Shown here: in pieces, positions 56,580 through 64,000 of the stretch
Layout of the letters: each line of letters begins with the position of its first letter
Position numbering within the stretch: position 1 is the stretch's first letter
Assembly (NCBI RefSeq): GCF_034190915.1
Contig: NW_026947484.1
Span: forward strand, 84,453,982-84,517,981
Reading direction: 5' to 3'
Length of the DNA stretch: 64,000 nt
Source of the DNA: Cavia porcellus
Taxonomy: Eukaryota > Chordata > Mammalia > Rodentia > Caviidae
Position numbers and translations under genes: made by a program
Notes under the pieces: model-generated
The model's database searches: none
What the model was told of the DNA's origin: nothing
Seen by the model: only the letters and a program-made list of their open reading frames with translations

Positions 56580-56702
56580 CTTTTTTATCCCCCCCTATTT
56601 TTGAGAGACAGATAATGTTTTATTGTGCAGTCCAGGATCTCATCAAATTCACAATTCTTTTTCCTCAGCCTTCCAAGATCTGGGATTACAGGATGCTATG
56701 GC
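56580..56702 (-). repeat. B1/Alu-like SINE relic, antisense
   Basis: The text 'atttttgagagacagataat', 'gcagtccaggatctcatcaa' and 'tcctcagccttccaagatct', then 'gggattacagg' is a diverged reversed 7SL-derived SINE. Confidence 0.7.
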
Positions 56703-57269
56703 TTTCAGAACATTGCCTGGGTTTTAGACTTCTGCACCAGTCCTTTAAATACTTATCCTTCAAATACTTATTCAGAGGATTTGGCTATTGACTAGAAAGT
56801 TAGCTAGGTTTTGCCATGTTTCAAATGAAACTTTAATGCAAGACGCATCTGTCACACATATGACAGATGGCCTTAAAGAACAGAAGTCTGACATGTCATC
56901 AACTTTCTGGACTATTACATGGTTGTTTTCAAGTGTGTCTGCCTAGAAGGGTTTGTTGCTGAGACTGGCGTTTTGGGCTATGATTTGATTTCATGGTAGT
57001 ATAATCTACATTAGGGCATATGGCTTCTTCATTCTGAAACTGTTGGAAGTTATTGAGTGCCTATCAGAGAAGGCCGCAGATGGACAGTCTTAGAATCTTG
57101 CCTCTGTTATCAATCAGAAGAAACATTGTGTTTTATGCCTTACAGACAAGTAGGTAAGATATTTATTTTCATAAATGTGCAGCACCAAGCCAGAAGTCTG
57201 GTCTGGTGAACCTGGTTGGATTTCTTGTCTATTGACTATAAACTAACTCTTTCCCCAAATAAGCTGATT
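56703..57269. other. Unannotated stretch
   Basis: I see no gene or confident repeat. Confidence 0.35.
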
Positions 57270-57425
57270 AATGCTTTCTTGTATCCAAGTCTTCACTGGT
57301 AAAATGATTTTAATAATAATGTTTACCTCATAGTATCATTTTGGAAATTTATCAGATTAATGCAAGTAAAGAATTTGCTTTAGAGGAAGTATTTGGCAAA
57401 TTATAGCTATTTTGATCACAAAGTG
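57270..57425 (+). repeat. MIR SINE relic, sense
   Basis: The text 'caagtcttcactggtaaaat', 'gattttaataataatgttta' and 'cctcatagtatcattttgga' follows the MIR 3' half (ctgtaaaatggggataataatagtacctacctcatagggtt). Confidence 0.75.
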
Positions 57426-58149
57426 AATACATGAAAACTGAATCTGGGTCCTACTTAATTCAGATAGTATTTCCCCTATGAACATTAAGTTTTGTTGACC
57501 TGGAATAAATTAGATCCAACTAAGAACAAAGAAAATTTACTTGGGATGAATTGGATTTCTTATCTAGAAATTCAAACAGTATGGAAAATGTGCCCACACT
57601 TTTGCAAAATGGTGGCTGTTCGTATAGCTCTGAGCCACAGGTGGGATGGGAGTTATATCGCTGCTAGGAATTTTGATAGGTGCTAGTAAAAGTGAATCAG
57701 TCTTGTAAGAAAGAGACTGTGTGTGGTCTCTGCATAGCATGGATGGCAGGGTCTGCTGTACAGAAGCCAGTGGAGCCGAACCGTGTTCAGAGAACCGCTC
57801 CTCTGTGGTGGGGAGGTCAGCAGCTGATAGGTTCAGCTACTTCAAAGGATACATATTCCCTCATCCTTATCCGTTTTCTTAGACAATGTTTATTTCTTTA
57901 TCTGTTTATAATATGGGCATGGTCTGAGCCACACTGATAAAATAACCAAATTTATGGAATTAATAATTGATTTTGAGTAGAAATTATGGAGAAAAATTTA
58001 CTAAGCTAATTTTAATTTTTTCTGCTTAAGCAAAAGAAATCGTCAAATCTCATTTTCTAGGATATTTGAATCTTTTTCTGTACAATAAATTCTACTACTC
58101 TTTTATTTTTTCATTTGGTTGTATAGGGCTGGAGAGGTAGGGACGGTAA
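57426..58149. other. Unannotated stretch
   Basis: I see no supported gene. The 57600-57840 part is slightly GC-richer. Confidence 0.35.
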
Positions 58150-58262
58150 TACTCCTCCTCCTCATCATCTTATTCCTCCTTTTTGTTCTTCTTGTTCTTC
58201 TCCTTCTCCTTCTCCTCCTTCTCCCTCTCCTTCTCTGTCTTTATCTTTGCTTCTCCTTCAGG
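58150..58262 (-). repeat. Polypyrimidine tract, probable expanded SINE tail
   Basis: About 110 bases of CTC/CTT triplets precede an antisense B1. On the minus strand it is a (GAA/GGA)n tract directly following a B1 body, so it probably grew from the B1 A-rich tail. Confidence 0.8.
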
Positions 58263-58352
58263 CAAGATCTTGCTAATTTGCTATGTTGTGCAGGCTGAAC
58301 TTGAGTTTGAAAACCATCTGGCTCAGGCTGGGATTTCAGGAGTGCTTGGTTA
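58263..58352 (-). repeat. B1 SINE, antisense, truncated
   Basis: The text 'gcaagatcttgctaatttgc', 'tatgttgtgcaggctgaact' and 'catctggctcaggctgggat', then 'ttcaggagtgcttgg' is a reversed B1 monomer. Confidence 0.7.
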
Positions 58353-58404
58353 AATCCCATTCTTACTGCTTTATTTTATGAAAGTCCTGAAATTCTCAAG
58401 CTTT

Positions 58405-58515
58405 TCAGCAAAGAAATTTTTCTGTATTTAGCAAATATTTACTGAATGCTTATGTCTGTCACACACTTAATAACCCAAAGAGTTTACAACAATTAATTTA
58501 AAATATCAAGCAGAA
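58405..58515 (-). repeat. MIR relic, antisense (possible), possibly resuming after the dimer
   Basis: The text 'gcaaatatttactgaatgct', 'tatgtctgtcacacacttaa' and 'agagtttacaacaattaatt' resembles reversed MIR. Similar text ('aaccatagaagggagtaatc', 'attgtacctcccaggtttta') follows the B1-ID insertion at 58790-58880, so one MIR may be split. Confidence 0.45.
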
Positions 58516-58559
58516 ATAACACAATGTAAGCATAAGCAAATGATGATAAAACTTCTAGT

Positions 58560-58770
58560 TGTAGCTGGATATGGTGACATACACTTGCAATCTCAGCAAT
58601 CTGGAAAACTAAGGCAGGAGGATTGCAAATTTGAGCCCAGCCTGAGCAACTTAGTGACATGAGTAAGCCCTTTCTGCAACTTAAAAAAAAAATTAAAAAG
58701 GGCTCTGGAAATCACTCAGTATAAAGGGCATGGGTTTAGTTTCTGGTACCACACACAAATATATACACAA
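58560..58770 (+). repeat. B1-ID dimeric SINE, sense
   Basis: A B1 monomer ('tagctggatatggtgacata', 'gcaggaggattgcaaatttg', 'agcccagcctgagcaactta') is followed by an A-rich linker (58681-58698). An ID-like tRNA-derived monomer comes next ('gggctctggaaatcactcag', 'gggtttagtttctggtacca'). Composite B1-dID SINEs are known in several rodent families. Confidence 0.85.
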
Positions 58771-58880
58771 TTCTAATTACAGTAAATGAGGTGTTGTGAT
58801 AAATCCTGAAAACAACCATAGAAGGGAGTAATCATTGTACCTCCCAGGTTTTATAGCTAAAACATGCAATCTGATGCAAA

Positions 58881-60337
58881 CAACTAAGAATTCAGGGAAG
58901 TTTTATGTGCAAAAATTTGAATAATATTTTGGAGAATGGTGTATACATAATTCAGAGAGATGCTCCGTAGGGCAAAATGGGGAGGGAATTTAATGAACCC
59001 GAGGGTCTCTAACCTAACAGTTTCCTCTCCCTTTGTCTCAGGCTTCTTCAAACAATTAATTTACCCATTGTTTTAACATCTTCTTCATTGCTTAACTTCA
59101 AATAAATCTTACCAAATAGGGATGCACTTGGAAGTGATAACATAATCAGCTTCTCACTTTCTGATGTGATTTCCTTAGTGCTTTAAGGGCCATGGCCATG
59201 TCTGTGGATAGTTCCTTCAATAAGGCCCAGCACAGTAGTGACAAGTGGTACATGCAAATGAAAATAGGTTCCTTTTATTTGGTTTATTTAATCAAACGAT
59301 TTTTTAATCTCATGGGTTACTGAGATCAATAGGACAATTACTCAAATAAAGGAGGAAAACAGAGCAGGGAACTTGAAAGTATGAAGTAATTAAGGACCTA
59401 GAGAGCTTCAGATGGGCTATCAACTTTGAGTATTTGTGGCAAGTGCAGGATAGGTAAAAAGGGTGTCCTATTTGATCAAGGTTGAGAAAAGATTTTCTCA
59501 AGAGTAGGAGAACAGGACAGATGTGGTGACGAACAGATACTGAATACAAATAGAATTAGTCTGTGTGTACCAACAGATGTAATAAAGGAAGACAAGCAAA
59601 AGATGTGAAGGCATGAATGGAGGGCTCATGTTGAAAAATGTTGAAAGATAAATTTGAGAATAGATTATTGGTCTGTGCAAAACTGTGGAACATCACACTA
59701 AAGAATTTGGACTTTATCTTCTGTGCAGTTAAAACTGTATTGGTTGTATATCCCACTGCTTGAAACTGAACTAAAGCGAAAACCTTACAGATACCTTGAA
59801 AATAGACAGTAGTTGATGTAATTTGCATATTTACATTTCTCTCATCTGTGTAATTAGTTAAAGCAAAGCAGGAAGACATAGAAGACATGGGGAGGAGAAA
59901 CATATCCAACAAAATCAGGAAGATGTGATGGGGGAGATGCTATATGAAGATTAATGAATTGTGTGATTAAAAAAGAAAACTTGCCTTTTTTAAAAAGATG
60001 AAAGTTAAGAGATAACCAAATGCAACATTTTAGGAAAAGGTGAATATGTACTAGAAATTAGATAACATTATGTAATGCTATTTTATTGGCTGTGATAATG
60101 ACAGTATGTTAAAAATTCTTATTTGTTAGAGATACACATTTACATATTTGTAACTGAAGTGAAATGATGCCCAAAATAAACTGTATGGGGTCACAATGCC
60201 ATTATTCCTCAAACTGGTATTAAGAACAAAACATTGATAACATATCAATAAATTTATACTTGCTGTTGGGAATTGATTTTCATCATTATCACTTCTTAAG
60301 GGATGCTGGAAAAATTTTAGGGGGTCAAGTACTCTGT
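58881..60337. other. Unannotated stretch
   Basis: I see no supported gene in 1.5 kb. Minus frames at 59310-59912 have no domain. Confidence 0.35.
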
Positions 60338-60537
60338 ATTTTATTTTGTTTATTTTCCAGCGTTGGGTTTAACCCAGTGGGCGCTCCACCACTGAACCAC
60401 ATCCCCACATCTTTTAAAAATACTTTGCTTTGAGAGAGGCTCTTGCTAAGTTACCTAGGCTGTTCTTACACCTTCTGTCTTCCTGACTCAGCCTCCTGAG
60501 TGGCAGAGATTATAGGAGTGTGCTATTTTGTCTGGTA
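60338..60537 (-). repeat. B1-ID dimeric SINE, antisense
   Basis: The plus strand shows reversed ID text ('ttgggtttaacccagtgggc', 'gctccaccactgaaccacat'), then 'cttttaaaaatactttg', then reversed B1 ('ttgctaagttacctaggctg', 'cagcctcctgagtggcagag'). On the minus strand the order is again B1 then ID. Confidence 0.82.
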
Positions 60538-61409
60538 CTGTTCTCATTTTTACACATGAAGGTGCATGGAGCTTTTGCAGAATCTTACACTCTTCTCATG
60601 CTTATGGAGTGTTCAAGAGAGTGTGTTCATATACTTTAATTCCTAGAAAACACATGTGGAGTTTGAAAATTGATTTTTCTAACACAGAGCACAACAGCAT
60701 CTTCTAATTCCTCACAGAGTAGAAGAGCAGAACTATTTCACAAAAGGTGTAGGTTTTTCAGTGATATATTTTGTTTTGTAGGAAGTCTCTTTCAGGCACA
60801 CGATACATTCAAACTTACATTCAAGCTTTTGTTTTCCAGTGCTGTGAAATAGAAAGGGCTGTTTCCATAGGGGACAGGAAACCTAACTCGAAGAATATTT
60901 ACAAAGGTTTCAAAAGAGCAAAACTCCTGTCTTATCAAATGTATACTGCTAGGTGTGATCCACTGTGTTTATACTGGTTAATAAATATGAGGCAGTATTA
61001 CAATGGTCCAAACTTTAAAAAGGGAAGTGAGGACCATCCTGGGTACCAGGAACAGCACAGAATGACTGGAAGGGAATAACTGGAACTGTCAAATATTACA
61101 AACACAAAGTCAATGAAAATTAAAACAGTGCCGAGACTTTGGAAAGAAGTCTTACAATTGCTTTAAAAAATTTTAGATTAGTCCATGGTTGTAGTACAAC
61201 ATGTTCTTGCATGGAGTTGGCACATGGATACACATTCCACTTCCTTTCTCATCACCTTTCCCTCTCCCTTAATCTCTTGATCTCCTTTCTATTTGAGATT
61301 TATCTCTTCAACATGAAAATAATCTAAATATCTTTCCAGTGGTGAATGAAGAAATTAAGTATGACATGTCCACACATGGAATAATTAGGAAATAAAAACA
61401 AAAACTACT
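60538..61409. other. Unannotated stretch
   Basis: I see no supported gene. The frame 60771-61079 has no domain. Confidence 0.35.
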
Positions 61410-61414
61410 AGTGC

Positions 61415-61550
61415 AGTGAGCCCCCAAAGTATTTGAGTTGTGAACTTTCACAGGTGTAACATATAAGATTTGTTTGAAACCTGCCTTCAAATCTGACTTA
61501 CAAACAATGCTCCTAGAACAGAACTTGCTCATAATTTGGGGACTTTCTGT
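61415..61550. mobile_element. Small MITE-like palindromic element
   Basis: The left end CAGTGAGCCCCCAAAGTAT and the right end ATAATTTGGGGACTTTCTG are imperfect inverted repeats. The interior is also palindromic in character ('gacttacaaacaatgctcct'). The size of about 135 bp suits a Tc1/mariner-type MITE; the family is not certain. Confidence 0.5.
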
Positions 61551-61606
61551 ATATAAATAATTATCTCTGTATCTTAAGGGGTTTTTAAAAAACTTTTGTA
61601 GTGTTA

Positions 61607-61751
61607 AGAGATCAGATTTAGGGGGCTGGAGATTTAGCTCAGTGGCATAAGCGCCTGCCTTGCAAGCAGGCAGTTGTGAGTTCGATCCCCGGTCGTGAGT
61701 TCGATCCCCGGTACCGATAAAAAGGAAAAAGACAAAAAGAGATCAGATTTA
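61607..61751. repeat. Target-site duplication pair (AGAGATCAGATTTA)
   Basis: AGAGATCAGATTTA is present at 61607-61620 and 61738-61751, flanking the SINE. Confidence 0.95.
61621..61737 (+). repeat. Young tRNA-derived (ID-like) SINE, sense, with duplicated B box
   Basis: The text 'ggggctggagatttagctca', 'gtggcataagcgcctgcctt' and 'gcaagcaggcagtt' is followed by GTGAGTTCGATCCCCGGT (61676-61693). The same 18 bases occur again after one C (61695-61712), then 'accgataaaaaggaaaaaga'. The A box is intact and the B-box block is present twice. Perfect target duplications flank it. Confidence 0.95.
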
Positions 61752-61803
61752 AGGCTTTACACATGCTAAACAAGCACTCTACCGCTGAGACATAGCTCAG
61801 ATC
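61752..61803 (-). repeat. ID-type SINE fragment, antisense
   Basis: The text 'aaggctttacacatgctaaa', 'caagcactctaccgctgaga' and 'catagctcagat' is a reversed ID/tRNA-like 5' half. The young SINE at 61621 landed just beside it. Confidence 0.6.
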
Positions 61804-61987
61804 ATCCAACACATTTCACTAAGTGTCAAAGAGTTACACAATGTATGGTTACATGTATATGGCATTCTGGAAAAAAGCAAATCATATCAGATAGGGATAG
61901 CAAAGAAAAAAAATACCTGTGGTTTCCAGGAGACAGACGTGGAGGGATGCATTAATTACCAAGAGGAATGGGGGATCTTTGGAGAGG

Positions 61988-62337
61988 TCTCATTTTATTT
62001 GGGGTGCTATGGCAAAATATCTCAGACTGGATAATTTATAAACTCAAACTTTATTGCTCACAGTAAGTCTGGAAGTCTAAGATTGTGTTATGAATGGTTT
62101 GGTGTCTATAGTGAGCTCCTATTTTTTGTAGATGGTATGTCCCAGCCATGTCTTCATCACAGCATGAGCAATCAGACTCATCAAACATCCTTAATAAAGG
62201 CATTTATGTCCTTAGGAAAATAAGAAAAACCTTCATGACCTAATCAGTCTCCAAGATCACCACCTCTTGATAGCATCACTTCAGGGTTAGATTTCAACAT
62301 GCTAGTTTTGGATGGCAGGAATGTTTAGAACACGGTA
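61988..62337 (-). mobile_element. MLT1-like MaLR LTR relic, antisense
   Basis: The text 'ggggtgctatggcaaaatat', 'ctcagactggataatttata', 'tgctcacagtaagtctggaa', then far on 'cttcatgacctaatcagtct', 'ccaagatcaccacctcttga' and 'ttagatttcaacatgctagt' is the reverse-complement order of MLT1-type LTRs. Confidence 0.85.
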
Positions 62338-62429
62338 GGATGTGAAGAAATTTTTAATATCTTAATTATGATAGTAGTCATGATTTCATGTGTTTGTTAA
62401 TATTCAAAACATATACTTTTTTTTAAAAA

Positions 62430-62640
62430 AAGGGTAGGTTTTGCATACATATGACCTGTGGGAAAAAATGTACCATAGTAAAATAAATATTACCACTTAT
62501 CCTCTCAAAATACTCTTCCTGGCTTTCTACACACTTATCCCATGGTTTTACAATTTCTGAAGCAGTTCTGGCAATGCATTTTTGTGAGAGTCTTTAATTG
62601 CCCTGTGATAACTGCCTCAAATTCTGAATTGATTCAAAGC
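62430..62640 (-). pseudogene. Possible mariner-type transposase C-terminal relic
   Basis: The minus strand reads, with stops, ...ALPELLQKL then ...KARKSILRG. A neighbouring frame gives KCVESQEEYFER, which resembles the C-terminal 'K/RC...GDYFEG' ending of mariner-type transposases. The match is short and recalled, not searched. Confidence 0.25.
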
Positions 62641-62951
62641 ATCATGGAAAACTCTGTCAAATAAAACATCACAGTGGCCGTGCAGCCCAGGACAGGAATG
62701 AGACACCAAGGTGTTTTGTGGACCCTGTGAACATATTCCTCTTGGGTTTCCGGCAGGAACAGTGTCCAAACAGGAATTTGGAAGGAACCTTCCTTCTCAT
62801 GGACCTGGAAAATTCTATCTGGAAACTTTGTGGGAACTAAGAAAACTGTCCCGGGTGGCTTAAGCATATTGTCTGAAGTCCAGTGTTGCCCTGAAATTTG
62901 TAACCCAGATTCAAGCAGACTGGGATTTGAAGGGCTGGATGTCACGACTGC

Positions 62952-62983
62952 GCCTGCATGTAGGGGTGCCTGCATGTAGGGGC
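62952..62983. repeat. 16-bp tandem duplication
   Basis: GCCTGCATGTAGGGG followed by T, then the same 15 bases followed by C. Confidence 0.93.
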
Positions 62984-63059
62984 GCAAAAGCAGAAGCAGT
63001 GCAGCTTGGAATAGCTTCACTTCATCCGGAGGAGGCAGGAGCAGCACGGGGAAATCTAG

Positions 63060-63067
63060 TGACGTCA
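63060..63067. promoter_or_regulatory. Consensus CRE motif
   Basis: TGACGTCA, the palindromic CREB/ATF site, lies in the GC-richer block. An eight-base match can occur by chance (about one expected per 65 kb), so function is unproven. Confidence 0.3.
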
Positions 63068-63821
63068 ACCTCAGCACATAGAAGTTACCATCTTTTGTCT
63101 CTAGATTGCAGAAAGCAGTGTGTGGATTACATGTTTAATGCAGATCATGGGCAAGGCATCCTGGAGAGAGTCAGCAGCTTCCAGGAGAAACAATGGATCA
63201 GGCCACCAGCTCTAACTCCAAGAAAGCCTGTAGTTATTGTAAAATGTAAAATCAGGGTGACGTTTTACTCTGAAACTGACTCTTTCTGCACAGCAAGCTG
63301 CAGTTGGAGAAAAAAATCCAGTGCAGAGTCCACCATATATGAGAAGTTTGATCAGAATCCATTTAGGGAACAGGTTAATTTTTTAAGACTCAGCCATGGT
63401 ACAATTACAGAACAACTTCACTTTACAGTCTCTGGGGTCACTTTCTAAGTGTTTCTAGTGTCTGTGGGAGACAGCCACAAGAAACGGTCATGGAGTGAGT
63501 ACAGGCTGCATACAGATCCCCTGAGAAACTTAGGAATGACAGGGATGGGGGGGACCCTTGGTGGTGAGAAACTGGGCCAGTTGTGTGTGGCTTTCACAGG
63601 GGCTGAGTCTGACAGCACTGGCATCAAATCCAGTGATCTTCTTGGCCTCCTGCCTCGCTGCCTGTTATCAGGCACAGCCGTCAGGGCTCTGGGTGCCTTC
63701 GCCACCCACCTGTGTGAGTAAGGACATGGCATGGTTGTGACGGTTGCTACAGCCTTGGGTGCCCTAAAGGAAGGCCGTGGAGTAGGGTGGGGTGGGGGAG
63801 GCACCTCACAAATCTGTGGAC

Positions 63822-63829
63822 TATAAAAG
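63822..63829 (+). promoter_or_regulatory. TATA-like box
   Basis: TATAAAAG sits downstream of a GC-rich stretch (GGGTGGGGTGGGGGAGGC). About 30 bases later lies 'gtgacttgctggattccaag'. The arrangement fits a core promoter but also fits an LTR. No downstream exon is visible before the window ends. Confidence 0.3.
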
Positions 63830-63908
63830 GAGGCAGAGAAAACTGTGACTTGCTGGATTCCAAGACTGCAGCTCCTAGAAAGAAACGACTCATTTGAAAA
63901 CATAGAGA

Positions 63909-64000
63909 GGGGCTGGGGATTTAGCTCAGCCACATAAGCACCTGCCTTGCAAGCAGGCAGTCATGAGTTTGATCAGTGGTACTGATAAAAATGAAAAAAG
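63909..64000 (+). repeat. Young tRNA-derived (ID-like) SINE, sense, cut by window end
   Basis: The text 'ggggctggggatttagctca', 'gccacataagcacctgcctt', 'gcaagcaggcagtcatgagt' and 'ttgatcagtggtactgataa', then an A-rich tail. Changes in the B box (GTTTGATCAG) probably weaken it. The minus-strand frame that begins at 63933 starts inside this SINE. Confidence 0.93.

Larger units (their letters stand above)
62641..63908. other. GC-richer terminal block, possible promoter or exon region
   Basis: From about 62650 base composition is clearly GC-richer than the rest. The longest frames of the window lie here (62927-63448 plus, 173 codons; 63933-63445 minus, 162; 63077-62634 minus, 147). They overlap each other on opposite strands and show no domain I recognise, so at most one could be real. 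The block holds a consensus CRE (63060-63067) and a TATA-like box (63822-63829). It could be a gene promoter, an unrecognised LTR or a decayed retrocopy. Confidence 0.35.

Noticed and set aside
61621..61737. tRNA gene
   Set aside because: A and B boxes are present, but there is no acceptor-stem pairing with a proper 3' end. It has an A-rich tail and target duplications, so it is a SINE.
62927..63448. 173-codon plus frame
   Set aside because: Overlapped by long minus frames, no recognisable domain, in GC-richer DNA where stop codons are rarer. Kept only as a point to check.

Overview
The window looks like a non-coding stretch of a rodent nuclear genome, either intergenic or inside a very large intron. 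It is AT-rich and has no convincing protein-coding exon, no tRNA or rRNA gene, no CRISPR array and no bacterial-style gene arrangement. Open frames are short, and most can be explained by repeats (SINE, L1 or simple-repeat sequence). The rodent assignment rests on B1 (7SL-derived) SINEs, ID-type tRNA-derived SINEs, B1-ID dimers, MaLR-type LTRs and L1 fragments. The youngest SINE family has a tRNA-Ala-like head (GGGGCTGGGGATTTAGCTCA) and ends in GGTACCGATAAAAA. From memory this resembles hystricomorph (mole-rat or guinea-pig lineage) ID-like SINEs. That lineage call is an inference.

Layout. 1-10 kb: mostly unannotated AT-rich sequence, with a MaLR LTR (2.8-3.2 kb), a B1 (3.5 kb), an ERVL-like LTR (3.9-4.7 kb), a truncated B1 (5.8 kb), a MITE-like element (7.9-8.1 kb) and an L1 3' end (9.0-9.4 kb). 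10-20 kb: an L1 with a 5' inversion broken by a young SINE (10.6-11.5 kb), a repeat-poor block that is a candidate conserved non-coding region (14.1-16.1 kb), a solo MaLR LTR with a 5-bp target duplication (16.15-16.51 kb), a polypurine tract, and a 1.4-kb L1 3' part (17.9-19.3 kb). 20-30 kb: L2 and MIR relics, two young SINEs, and a second, larger copy of the 3.9-kb LTR-like repeat inserted into a MIR (22.18-23.40 kb). 30-40 kb: a decayed Tigger/pogo-type transposase gene (31.1-32.6 kb), three long dinucleotide arrays (GT, AG, AT) within 2 kb, and old L1 sequence. 40-50 kb: MIR relics, an antisense MaLR LTR, a rearranged L1 carrying recognisable ORF1 and ORF2 pieces, and a 732-bp structure with 68-bp inverted-repeat ends. 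50-64 kb: a B1, a GC-richer unclassified block, an AT array bracketed by a 33-bp inverted repeat and containing a 27-bp copy of sequence from 1.4 kb upstream, further MaLR LTRs, B1-ID dimers, a SINE with a duplicated pol III B box, and a GC-richer final 1.3 kb with a TATA-like box and a consensus CRE.

No system of cooperating genes is visible. The most interesting content is structural: template-switch-like scars at 52.6-52.9 kb, the inverted-repeat element at 48.5-49.2 kb, twin-primed L1 structures, and nested insertions with readable target-site duplications. Repeat-family names come from pattern recognition without a database, so boundaries are approximate unless a duplication fixes them.
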